Of a stretch of 30,197 bases of DNA, positions 1 to 6,397 are shown in pieces. A model generated the notes under the pieces. That model was not told the DNA's origin. It ran no database searches and saw nothing but the letters and a program-made list of their open reading frames with translations. Origin of the DNA: Candidatus Pacearchaeota archaeon. GTDB taxonomy: Archaea; Nanobdellota; Nanobdellia; Pacearchaeales; GW2011-AR1. The position numbers and the translations under genes were made by a program. The stretch is from assembly GCA_016176815.1 (NCBI GenBank), contig JACOWL010000001.1:1-30197 (forward strand). The letters are read 5' to 3'. Numbering within the stretch: position 1 is the first letter of the stretch; each line of letters begins with the position of its first letter.

Positions 1-963
1 TCTTGCGGTCAGTTTTATTACTCCTTTGCTTTGTTTTTTTGCCGCCTGTTCTAAAAGAGCTTTTAAATATTTGTTAAAACTTTCTAAAGTCTGGGTTTCT
101 AAAAGTTCCAAAGCGTGCTGAATTTTAATTGCCTGGGCGCAGGCGCTTGCCCCGAGCATATAATTATAATTTTTATTTCCTCTTGCAAGTGTTCCGGAAA
201 TTTTTTTCTGCAGTTCCAACAATCTTGTTTTATTTGCAGGACCAAAAAGCACGCTTCTGTATCTCAATTCTTCAATATATTCATTAAGCAATTTAGTTAA
301 TAGGTGTTTTATTTCATCAAATTCCGCCGGCAGTTCTACAAGAACTTTTTCAAATTCAAGCTCCTGCAGATATTTTTTTACGTCGCCGCTCTCTCTGGTT
401 CTTAATTCCACTTCTTCAATAAAAAGATTCTTGCATATTTCTTTTATTCTTGATACATCATTTCCAGGGCTTGCAGTCAATCCGAGTATTCTTGAATGCA
501 GCGCTTGTTTTTGATATTCCTGGGAGACAAAATTATAATCGTAACTTTTAATGCACCTATGGGCTTCGTCTTCAACCAGCAAGCATACATTTTTTAAATC
601 ATATAAATTATTTTTAATGTCATTGGCGACGCATTGCGGGGTTGAGAAAATTATATCCGCAGTCTGCCAGATTTTCTTTCTTTCTTCCGGCTTTATTTCT
701 CCTGTGAATAATTGCATGTCTCCAAATAATTCAGGAAGATTTTTTTTAAAGCTTGTTAAATGCTGTTCTGCAAGAGGTTTTGTCGGCGCAAGAAAAACCG
801 CTCTTTCTCCCGGAAATTCTTTCATTCTTTGAATAACCAGCATTAATGCAATCAAAGTTTTTCCCAAACCCGTCGGCAGAACAACCAGACAATTTTTTTT
901 AGCGCAAGTCTCAAGAATTTTTAATTGATATTCTCTTGGAGCAATATTTTGAAGGAAGTCCAT
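1..963 (-). CDS. hef: Hef-type (FANCM/Mph1-like) superfamily 2 helicase, N-terminal part; gene runs off the left edge
   Basis: Reading the minus strand from ATG at 963 gives 321 codons without a stop before the window edge. Helicase motifs are in order: PRxYQ at residues 9-13, Walker A PTGLGKT at 30-36, PTKPL at 60-64, STPQ at 107-110, DEAH at 132-135 and TAS at 163-165, followed by the helical insertion seen in Hef. In archaea Hef unwinds and cleaves stalled replication forks; the second helicase lobe and any XPF-type nuclease domain lie outside the window, so it is unknown whether the nuclease is present. A TATA box about 26 nt upstream supports this start. A MITE-like element sits just upstream of that promoter. 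Confidence 0.93.
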   Translation of the reverse strand, partial: MDFLQNIAPREYQLKILETCAKKNCLVVLPTGLGKTLIALMLVIQRMKEFPGERAVFLAPTKPLAEQHLTSFKKNLPELFGDMQLFTGEIKPEERKKIWQTADIIFSTPQCVANDIKNNLYDLKNVCLLVEDEAHRCIKSYDYNFVSQEYQKQALHSRILGLTASPGNDVSRIKEICKNLFIEEVELRTRESGDVKKYLQELEFEKVLVELPAEFDEIKHLLTKLLNEYIEELRYRSVLFGPANKTRLLELQKKISGTLARGNKNYNYMLGASACAQAIKIQHALELLETQTLESFNKYLKALLEQAAKKQSKGVIKLTAR

Positions 964-982
964 TTTATTTTATGAAACCGGG

Positions 983-995
983 ATTTATAAAATAT
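983..995 (-). promoter_or_regulatory. TATA box of hef
   Basis: On the minus strand the sequence reads TATTTTATAAATC and is centred about 26 nt before the hef ATG at 963, the spacing of a leaderless archaeal promoter. The left target duplication of MITE copy 1 begins only a few bases further upstream. Confidence 0.7.
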
Positions 996-1006
996 TGTTG
1001 TTATTT

Positions 1007-1206
1007 GGCTCTGTTGAAAATCTCTTTTTTGTTTTGGTTTTGAATTCAGATTCATTCGCCCCGCCCCCCAGCGCTCCGCTCCCCTTCCGCCTGCCCAGAT
1101 TACTCTCGCGCAAACGCTCGTCCTTAATTATTTGACAGCCGAGCCAAAATAAGTTACGAATTCCACCACAAGGAGGGTGGCGAGACAAAGCATTTTCAAC
1201 AGAGCA
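1007..1206. mobile_element. MITE-like element, copy 1 (200 bp)
   Basis: It starts with GGCTCTGTTGAAAAT and ends with ATTTTCAACAGAGCA, a near-perfect terminal inverted repeat. It is flanked by the 9-bp direct repeat TTGTTATTT (998-1006 and 1207-1215). The inside is a GC-rich block (about 1058-1130), unusual for this AT-rich region and shared with copy 3, followed by a piece shared with copy 2 (around GAATTCCACC). No transposase is encoded; the open frame inside is a by-product of the GC-rich block. The tip and the 9-bp duplication resemble the IS5 family IS903 group, so mobilisation by such a transposase is a reasonable inference. Confidence 0.85.
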
Positions 1207-1270
1207 TTGTTATTTTAAAAAAAACAACTATTTATTATTTTTATTTATTTAAAAAACGCAGAATTATTTT

Positions 1271-1552
1271 TTACTCGCTTGCATCTATTTCTAATTCATC
1301 TGAATGAGTTGGCTGGCTTGGAAGAGCAGAACGATTTATTATAAAAACATCGCTTATTGCCTTGACAAAATTGTGCGGGATAATTACTCCTCTTGCGCCG
1401 CCGATTAAAGGCAAAACGCCTCCGCCGACTCTGATTCTCCATCCGTCAATTTTATTTTCAGATAAATTAACTTCTTCAATCTCCCCAAAATAATCTCCAG
1501 AATCCGTATAAACTCTCATTCCAAGAACCTCGCTTATTTTTCTGACTTTCAT
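1271..1552 (-). CDS. PRC-barrel domain protein
   Basis: This 93-residue protein has the pattern of a single PRC-barrel: MKVRKISEVLGMRVYTDSGD at the N-terminus, then GEIEEV, a Gly-rich VGGGVLPLIGG turn and VIIPHNFVKAISDVFII. Archaea carry many stand-alone PRC-barrel proteins of this size. The fold is linked to RNA metabolism and photosynthetic reaction centres, but the role of small archaeal members is mostly unknown. The acidic tail (DELEIDASE) is not part of the fold. It stands alone, convergent with no partner, and is separated from hef by MITE copy 1. Confidence 0.85.
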   Translation of the reverse strand: MKVRKISEVLGMRVYTDSGDYFGEIEEVNLSENKIDGWRIRVGGGVLPLIGGARGVIIPHNFVKAISDVFIINRSALPSQPTHSDELEIDASE

Positions 1553-1648
1553 ATTAAAATTGATTAAAAACTATTTAAATACTTTTCCATTATTCATTAG
1601 ATATTTCAAAACGATAACCTTTATAAAAATCCCAAACTAAAAATCAAT

Positions 1649-2281
1649 ATGATAAACCACAGAGAAATTCTCGCGATTGCAGGCGTTTCAATAATTATTG
1701 CTTTTTCAATTACTTTGTTATCGGGTTTTTCAGCTTTTTTAATTGCATTGCTGTCGGTGTTTGCGATAATTATAATTAATGTCTTTGCAAAAAAATTCGC
1801 CGGCGAATTTTTTGAATTAAAAACTGAAATAAAATTATGGGAATTTAAAAGATGGGGGTACAAGCCTAATCAGTCTTTTAAAAAAGATATTCCTGCGGGA
1901 GCAATTTTCCCGATAGCTTCAAGAATAATTTTTTTCCCGCTAAAAGGTTTTGTCTGGATGGCTCCGTTGGTGTTTGATGTCCGCGCAAAAATTTACAGAA
2001 CAGCAAAAAGGCACGGGATATATTCTTTTTCAGATGTAAGCGAAGACCATTTGGCGTACATTGCAGGAGCAGGAATTTTAATTAATCTTTTTGCGGCTGC
2101 GCTTGGCTATTTAATCGGATTTTCAGAATTTGCAAAATTCAGCATTTGGTTTGCATTTTTTAATTTAATCCCTATTTCAAATCTTGATGGAAACAAAATT
2201 TTATTTGGAAATAAAGTCCTCTGGAGTTTCCTGGCAATAATCACTTTAATTGCTCTTGGATATAGTTTTTTAGCAGTGTAA
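1649..2281 (+). CDS. M50/site-2-protease-like membrane protein without the HExxH zinc motif
   Basis: This 210-residue protein has about five hydrophobic segments (roughly 7-25, 26-47, 85-108, 136-157, 162-176 plus a C-terminal one near 190-209). The second half resembles site-2 proteases: a small-residue AGAGILIN stretch (139-146) like the AGPxxN motif, and FNLIPISNLDG (171-181), matching the NxxPxxxLDG motif that supplies the Asp zinc ligand. I see no HExxH anywhere; the cytosolic loop (KTEIKLWEFKRWG, 58-70) stands before the position where it would be expected. Catalysis therefore looks lost, and it may be a pseudoprotease or chaperone-like relative. The function is unknown. A plausible TATA-like stretch (CTTTATAAAAAT) precedes the gene. 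Confidence 0.65.
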   Translation: MINHREILAIAGVSIIIAFSITLLSGFSAFLIALLSVFAIIIINVFAKKFAGEFFELKTEIKLWEFKRWGYKPNQSFKKDIPAGAIFPIASRIIFFPLKGFVWMAPLVFDVRAKIYRTAKRHGIYSFSDVSEDHLAYIAGAGILINLFAAALGYLIGFSEFAKFSIWFAFFNLIPISNLDGNKILFGNKVLWSFLAIITLIALGYSFLAV

Positions 2282-2310
2282 GCAAAGTTGAAAAAATAAG
2301 TTAATCATCA

Positions 2311-2475
2311 GGCTCTGTTGAAAATATCTTTTTTGTTTCGGTTTTGAATTCCACCAACAAGGAGGGTGGCAAGACAAATTCCCGCTGAAGCTTGCCTAAA
2401 GGCAAGCACCCACCCTTAATTATTTGATAGCCAAGCCAAAGAAAATTACGAATTCAAAACATTTTCAACAGAGCT
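2311..2475. mobile_element. MITE-like element, copy 2 (165 bp)
   Basis: It begins GGCTCTGTTGAAAAT and ends ATTTTCAACAGAGCT, flanked by the 9-bp direct repeat TAATCATCA (2302-2310, 2476-2484). The inside differs from copies 1 and 3: it carries a hairpin GCTTGCC-TAAA-GGCAAGC (2390-2407), the block shared with the element at 4908-5006, then the common right part TTAATTATTTGA...GAATTC. It ends 15 bp before the TATA box of the next gene, so the insertion now forms the upstream region of that promoter. Confidence 0.85.
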
Positions 2476-2490
2476 TAATCATCATAAACA

Positions 2491-2500
2491 TTTATAAATA
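2491..2500 (+). promoter_or_regulatory. TATA box (TTTATAAATA)
   Basis: It is centred 25 nt before the ATG at 2520 and therefore selects that start. An upstream in-frame ATG at 2424 lies inside the MITE and would read through its right end. Confidence 0.75.
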
Positions 2501-2519
2501 TTGCAAATCTTATAAGAAA

Positions 2520-3011
2520 ATGGCAGAGACACTTTTACAGCATCCTGTTTTGACTAATTTTGTATATCCGTTTTTAATTGTGTTTTTTATAGTTTTTGCA
2601 GTTCTGGAAAAAACGAAACTTTTTGGAGAGGAAAAAAAACAGCTTAATGCCCTTACTGCATTTGTAATCGGCTTGATTTTTGTTTCAGCAGTTTTCCCGA
2701 AGATGGTTGTTTCAAATATGATTTTATTTTTGTCAGTTGCAATTGTAATTGTATTCGTAGTTTTAATGTTGTGGGGATTTGTTTTTTCAACTAAAGAAGG
2801 ATTTGTAATGACAAATGCAATGAAAGTAGGGCTTTTTATTGTAATCACTATTTCTTTGATTATTGGAATTTTGTGGGCAGCAGGCGTCAGCGGGAAAGCT
2901 TATGATTTTTTATTTAACCAGTCTTGGAGCGAAGCATTCTGGACAAACTTAATTTTTGTTGTTTTGATCGGCGTTGCTCTCGCTGCAGTTATCAGGGGTT
3001 CTGGGAAATAG
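2520..3011 (+). CDS. Small multi-pass membrane protein, paralogue of the protein at 3415
   Basis: From the TATA-supported ATG the protein has 163 residues beginning MAETLLQHPVLTNFVYPFL. It has about five hydrophobic segments and a short charged loop (EKTKLFGEEKKQLNA) after the first. The next gene pair-wise matches this layout: a PFL-hydrophobic helix, a charged K/E-rich loop, an N-x-I/L-x-A-(I/F) helix start, then more helices. I do not recognise a named family and cannot assign a function; such pairs of small integral membrane proteins occur in DPANN genomes. Codons upstream of 2520 in this frame are MITE-derived and should not be included. Confidence 0.75.
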   Translation: MAETLLQHPVLTNFVYPFLIVFFIVFAVLEKTKLFGEEKKQLNALTAFVIGLIFVSAVFPKMVVSNMILFLSVAIVIVFVVLMLWGFVFSTKEGFVMTNAMKVGLFIVITISLIIGILWAAGVSGKAYDFLFNQSWSEAFWTNLIFVVLIGVALAAVIRGSGK

Positions 3012-3299
3012 ATTAGAAAGAGTTTGGACAAACTTAATTTTTGTTTATTTTATTGATTTTTTAATTCGCATTTTTCTAATGAAAAATGTTATTTATTTGC
3101 TCCGAAATCGCTTTACAGCAGATTTCTTCGTTAAGAAAATAATTATTGCTATGATAACTAAAATAAAGTTAAACAATTAACAAAGTGATCAATCTCCTAA
3201 AGCTGTTTTGGCGAATAGTTTTTTATAATTTGCGAGCGATAGCGAGCAAGTATTTTTAGTTTTTTTATGTTGTAACTTTTATTTTCTAAAAGAAAAACC

Positions 3300-3315
3300 C
3301 ATTTTCAACAGAGCC
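3300..3315. mobile_element. Solitary MITE right end
   Basis: CATTTTCAACAGAGCC is identical to the right end of MITE copy 3. I find no GGCTCTGTTGAAAA partner in the preceding 300 bp, so this looks like a remnant of a deleted element. Confidence 0.7.
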
Positions 3316-3326
3316 TAAACTAAAGA

Positions 3327-3380
3327 GAGAACAAAAAATAGGAAATTTTTTGACAAGTTCGTCAGGAAACCGAACTAAAG
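3327..3380 (+). repeat. Two-hairpin repeat, copy B1
   Basis: Hairpin 1 is CAAAAAAT (3332-3339), loop AGGAA, ATTTTTTG (3345-3352). Hairpin 2 is AGTTCG (3356-3361) with CGAACT (3371-3376). The other copies pair with different bases at the same places. Confidence 0.7.
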
Positions 3381-3385
3381 AAATG

Positions 3386-3395
3386 TTTATAAATA
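3386..3395 (+). promoter_or_regulatory. TATA box (TTTATAAATA)
   Basis: It is centred about 25 nt before the ATG at 3415 and is identical in core and spacing to the box of the paralogue at 2520. It lies directly after the two-hairpin repeat. Confidence 0.75.
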
Positions 3396-3414
3396 ATCTT
3401 TCTTATTTTATATT

Positions 3415-4014
3415 ATGATAGAGGTGATGAGCTTATTAGCTTCTTATGGTTTTTTTAGAGGAGGAGATATTGGAAATATTCTTGCTCAGTGGCAGGCAGC
3501 GGGAATTTTTAGTTATGTTCTCCCTTTTTTATTAATTTTTGCTTTAACATTTGGGCTTTTAATCAGAATTGGCCTGTTTACAACTAAAACTAAAGAGGGT
3601 GTAGAAGGACCAAATAAATCAATAAATGCAATAATCGCTCTTGCTGTTTCTTTAATGGCTTTGCAGTTTGATTTTGTTTCTGTATTTTTTTCTGAGATAT
3701 TTCCAAGATTTGGGGTTGCATTATCTATTATTTTAGTAATTATTATTCTTGGAGGATTGTTTATGCCTTTAGGCGCTAAAGGATTTAATTGGGTTTTGAT
3801 TTTAGTGGTGATGGTTATTATTGGAATAGTTGTATTTCAGTCATTAGGATCTTTTGGATATAATGTGGGTTCTTGGTGGGGAAATTATGGTTTAAGTTTG
3901 ATTGGCTGGGTAGTCTTCTTGGGTTTAATTATCGCAGTTGTTGCAGGAAGCACAAGCAGTTCTCCAAATCCAGACAATCTCTTGAACAGAATTCTGCTTC
4001 CTCCTAGAAGTTAA
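3415..4014 (+). CDS. Small multi-pass membrane protein, paralogue of the protein at 2520
   Basis: This 199-residue protein has about five hydrophobic segments. It starts with a Gly-rich amphipathic N-terminus (GFFRGGDIGNILAQWQAAG), then YVLPFLLIFALTFGLLIRIGLF, a charged loop (TTKTKEGVEGPNKSIN), further helices, and a short Pro/Asn-rich C-tail. The order helix, K/E loop, N-x-x-(I/L)xA helix matches the gene at 2520, so the two look like diverged duplicates. No family or function is recognised. Promoter spacing supports leaderless expression from 3415. Confidence 0.75.
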   Translation: MIEVMSLLASYGFFRGGDIGNILAQWQAAGIFSYVLPFLLIFALTFGLLIRIGLFTTKTKEGVEGPNKSINAIIALAVSLMALQFDFVSVFFSEIFPRFGVALSIILVIIILGGLFMPLGAKGFNWVLILVVMVIIGIVVFQSLGSFGYNVGSWWGNYGLSLIGWVVFLGLIIAVVAGSTSSSPNPDNLLNRILLPPRS

Positions 4015-4204
4015 TTATTTTTTTAGAAATAATTTGTTGAATACTAAAATAGCTTCTCGCTTTCGCTCGTCGGATTTATTTACTAAATTGGTAGAACAGC
4101 TTTTTTGAATATTAAATTTCTTCAAACCTCTCCTTACACAGCAATTTTTTTAATTTCTGCGAATGAAATGAGCAGGTATTTTCAAAATTTAGCAAAGAAT
4201 AAAT
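4015..4204. repeat. Intergenic repeat block with AATTTCTGC...GCAGGTATTTT copy
   Basis: It begins with CTCGCTTTCGCTCGTCGG followed by ATTTATTTA (about 4053-4083), near-identical to 14829-14848, and continues to the copy at 4152-4182 (AATTTCTGC, 11-nt spacer, GCAGGTATTTT). No gene is seen. Confidence 0.6.
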
Positions 4205-4873
4205 TTATTTCCCCTTCTTTTTTATTGTGGATGTTTTTTCCACCGGTTTTTTCACATAAGGTTTTGCAAACATTGGAAGAGTTTTGCTAAACGAATCCTG
4301 CATCATCGTCATTTCTTTTTTTATGCTTTCAAGCCCGTCGCCGTAAGAGCCGACTTTTTCAAGAATTTTAATCTGCAAATTTTCTATGATTGATTCAACT
4401 TTTTTTAATCTGTTTTCAAAATTAGAAAATTTTGTTTCTGCAATTGCTGAAAATTCTTTGAAATTTGAAATTTGCTGGGAGAGTTTTTTTATTTTTTCTT
4501 CAAAAACCTGTTCCGCAATTTCAATTATTGTATCTGTTCCAAATCCTCCTTGAGATTCCCCATATCCTTCCTGCGGGGAATAAGATTCTGTTTCCTGTGA
4601 CGGGGCATAAGAAGGTTCCTGAGGAGAATAATATTGAGCTTGTGGCATTTCCTGAGGAGAGTATGTTTCAGGAGCTGAAAACGGCGATGGCGCTTCAGTG
4701 AAATTATTTTCCTGCATTTGAGCTTCTCCTTCAACAACATCTTTTATTCTTGCCTGAGAAAAAGCATCTGTTATTGAGTTGGGACTAATTCCCTGCTCCC
4801 GTAAGCTGTCTGAAATTTCCTGTTCGGAAAATCCTTCCTGTTTCATTTGCCTGATTTGATCTAATGCGCCCAT
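4205..4873 (-). CDS. Coiled-coil protein with an N-terminal UBA-like helical segment and a Pro/Gln/Ser/Tyr-rich linker
   Basis: The 222 residues have three parts. Residues 1-43 form a small helical unit (SEQEISDSLREQGISPNSIT), resembling UBA-like or short helix-turn-helix units. Residues 50-110 are a low-complexity linker with repeats of SPQE and SYxPSQE type, likely disordered. Residues 112-200 are charged and heptad-like (FEEKIKKLSQQISNFKEF, then KFSNFENRLKKVESIIENLQ), a probable coiled coil, with a basic tail KKPVEKTSTIKKKGK. No enzyme motif or membrane segment is seen. The layout suits a scaffold or oligomeric binding protein, which is inference only. A TTTTTAAATTT box about 27 nt upstream supports the start. 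Confidence 0.75.
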   Translation of the reverse strand: MGALDQIRQMKQEGFSEQEISDSLREQGISPNSITDAFSQARIKDVVEGEAQMQENNFTEAPSPFSAPETYSPQEMPQAQYYSPQEPSYAPSQETESYSPQEGYGESQGGFGTDTIIEIAEQVFEEKIKKLSQQISNFKEFSAIAETKFSNFENRLKKVESIIENLQIKILEKVGSYGDGLESIKKEMTMMQDSFSKTLPMFAKPYVKKPVEKTSTIKKKGK

Positions 4874-4907
4874 TTTATTTTTAGGATTGTTTTGTTTTTA
4901 AATTTAA

Positions 4908-5006
4908 GTTTTTGATTTTTCTAATTCCCACTAAAGCTTGCCTAAAGGCAAGCACCCACCCTTAATTTTTATTTGAATTTCCAAAATTTAGTAAAAAATC
5001 AAAAAC
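4908..5006. repeat. 99-bp element bounded by 13-bp inverted repeats
   Basis: GTTTTTGATTTTT (4908-4920) is the exact reverse complement of AAAAATCAAAAAC (4994-5006). Inside is the hairpin GCTTGCC-TAAA-GGCAAGC (4936-4953) and about 40 bp shared with the inside of MITE copy 2. It fills the gap between two minus-strand genes and overlaps the upstream side of the promoter of the gene at 4873. Confidence 0.7.
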
Positions 5007-5022
5007 ACCTTTGATATATTCA

Positions 5023-5349
5023 TTATTCAGCATTCTCTTTTAAATATTTTAATGGCTGAAACATTTTTGCTTGCTTGATTAAAATATTCAAATCATCTTT
5101 TCTTGCGAATTTTTGAAATTCAGTTGAAATGCTCTCTATAAATCGCTTTATTTTTTCCAGGTTGTCTTTTATTTTTTCCAAATCTTTTTTTATTTCAAGA
5201 ATGTCTTCGCTCGTTTTTTCTTTTGTATCAATTAAATTTTGTCCAATAAGCAAAACTCTGTCTTTGAGAATTCTTTGTTTTTCTTCTAAGTCCCTTAATC
5301 TTAGAGCAGTGTCCTCTGAAAATTGCTCCTGATAATTCACCTCTTCCAT
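5023..5349 (-). CDS. Short coiled-coil protein
   Basis: From ATG 5349 the protein has 108 residues, starting MEEVNYQEQFSEDTALRLRD and continuing as an almost unbroken charged helix (LEEKQRILKDRVLLIGQNL, then EISEDILEIKKDLEKIKDN-like heptads) to a short C-terminal segment FQPLKYLKENAE. The frame is open to an ATG at 5415, but those codons lie in a GC-rich intergenic repeat; an AAATTTAAAG box about 25 nt upstream of 5349 favours the shorter start. No known family is recognised. It is near another coiled-coil gene (4205) and an archaellum-type ATPase (6398), and archaellum accessory proteins are often coiled-coil, but no sequence link can be shown. Confidence 0.65.
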   Translation of the reverse strand: MEEVNYQEQFSEDTALRLRDLEEKQRILKDRVLLIGQNLIDTKEKTSEDILEIKKDLEKIKDNLEKIKRFIESISTEFQKFARKDDLNILIKQAKMFQPLKYLKENAE

Positions 5350-5427
5350 AAGCAAAGAAAGAAGAAGAGCTTTAAATTTGTTTTCTTTTTGAAAATAGCT
5401 CGTCGTTTGCCCCACCCCCCAGCACTT

Positions 5428-5535
5428 TACTCGAGCTTTACTTTTGAAATGAAACTAAAAATAGCCAAAAGCAAAACTCTCTACTCGAGCTTTACTTTTG
5501 AAATGAAACTAAAAATAGCCAAAAGCAAAACTCTC
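5428..5535. repeat. 54-bp tandem repeat, two copies
   Basis: Unit 1 (5428-5481) and unit 2 (5482-5535) are identical as read here. Each unit starts TACTCGAGCTTTACTTTTG and ends CAAAAGCAAAACTCTC, which pair as a long imperfect hairpin. GC-rich islands flank the pair (5411-5427 and 5536-5560). Confidence 0.85.
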
Positions 5536-5680
5536 GGTTCCCCCTTCCTCTACCCCAGATAGCTTAACCAATCTAATTATTAATTTAACTTATAAAAATA
5601 TTTTCCGACATAATAATTTTTTTTAATTTCTGCGAACGAAGTGAAGCAAGTATTTTTTTATTTATTAAATTTTTAGAAAT
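5536..5680. repeat. Intergenic block with AATTTCTGC...GCAAGTATTTT copy
   Basis: It contains a CCCCAGATAGCTTAACCAAT stretch followed by CTAATTATTAATT, similar to 6236-6273 and 14864-14880, and the short repeat at 5625-5657 (CTGCGAACGAAGTGAAGCAAG). Confidence 0.6.
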
Positions 5681-6118
5681 TTATGCTGCTAATCTTGAAG
5701 CTCCAGAATAATATTGATTATAGTGATCTGCTGTTTCCTTGCTTAATCTAACACAAAAATCTGATAACTCTTCTTGTCTAATCTTAGGTAAACTCTCAAA
5801 ATCTCTTAAATCCTTTGCTACTAATTTAGTTTGTATCATAACATCATCAAGATGTTTGCCTTGCCAATATTCTTTAAATTTTTCTCTTCCAGAAATTGCA
5901 TAACCTAAAATAACAGAATTATCTGGAAGTTTTACTCGAGGATTATTTCCTTTAGTTATTTCATCAAGCAGTTGAGATAAATATTTAACCGACTCACATT
6001 CTGGGTTTCGTTTTCGAATATAATTATCAATATCTATCGCTGCTTCTGAAGCAAGACAAGCCAAAGAAGAATTTCTAAGTGAAAATTCTGGAACCCAAAA
6101 CTTATATTCATTCTCCAT
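5681..6118 (-). CDS. Hypothetical protein, 145 residues
   Basis: I do not recognise this protein. It is soluble, mixed-charge and mostly predicted helical, beginning MENEYKFWVPEFSLRNSSLA, with a middle segment NNPRVKLPDNSVILGYAISG and a C-terminal SRLAA. It has no signal peptide, membrane helix or metal-binding cysteine pair. The start is supported by CTATTTAAG about 30 nt upstream on the minus strand. It stands alone between two repeat blocks, which could fit an acquired accessory gene. Confidence 0.65.
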   Translation of the reverse strand: MENEYKFWVPEFSLRNSSLACLASEAAIDIDNYIRKRNPECESVKYLSQLLDEITKGNNPRVKLPDNSVILGYAISGREKFKEYWQGKHLDDVMIQTKLVAKDLRDFESLPKIRQEELSDFCVRLSKETADHYNQYYSGASRLAA

Positions 6119-6397
6119 AAGTTAAAAGATAATCTCTTTCTTAAATAGTTTTCTATATCTTTGGTTTTGTTTAAAATCTCAATTATTTATTTATTTATTC
6201 TAATAAGTTTCTCTCGCGAAGTTGCCCCGCCCACCCACCCAGTTACTCCGACAGCCTTTCTAATTATTAATTGTTTTAAGCAATTCAGTTTCCAAAATTA
6301 ATTTCTGCGAACGAAGTGAAGCAGATTTTATAAAGCATAATAAAGTAAATTTTCCAATCATACAAAATAATTTAAATCTATTTATATCCCTATATTC
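6119..6397. repeat. 279-bp gap with GC-rich island and short repeat
   Basis: CTCTCGCGAAGTTGCCCCGC with a CCCACCCACC stretch (about 6211-6240) is a GC-rich island like those at 9703, 5411 and inside MITE copies 1 and 3. It is followed by the repeat AATTTCTGCGAACGAAGTGA (6299-6318) and GCAGATTTTA. The promoter of the next gene (ATTTAAAT, 6369-6376) closes the block. Confidence 0.6.

Larger units (their letters stand above)
3012..3414. other. 403-bp repeat-rich gap
   Basis: No gene is visible. It holds a 21-bp exact repeat of the preceding gene's 3' part (TGGACAAACTTAATTTTTGT is present near 2940 and again near 3025), a copy of the TTTGC...GCAAGTATTTT repeat (3229-3257), a solitary MITE right end (3300-3315), the first copy of the two-hairpin repeat (3327-3380) and the promoter of the next gene. 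Confidence 0.7.

Noticed and set aside
985..1188. 67-codon minus-strand ORF
   Set aside because: It lies in MITE copy 1; its codons come from the GC-rich block and have no start context or family features. The ORF at 17123-17386 in MITE copy 3 is rejected for the same reason.
1007..1206. IS6/IS26-type element
   Set aside because: The tip resembles GGCACTGTTGCAAA at first sight, but all three copies have 9-bp, not 8-bp, target duplications and the tip fits the IS903 group better.
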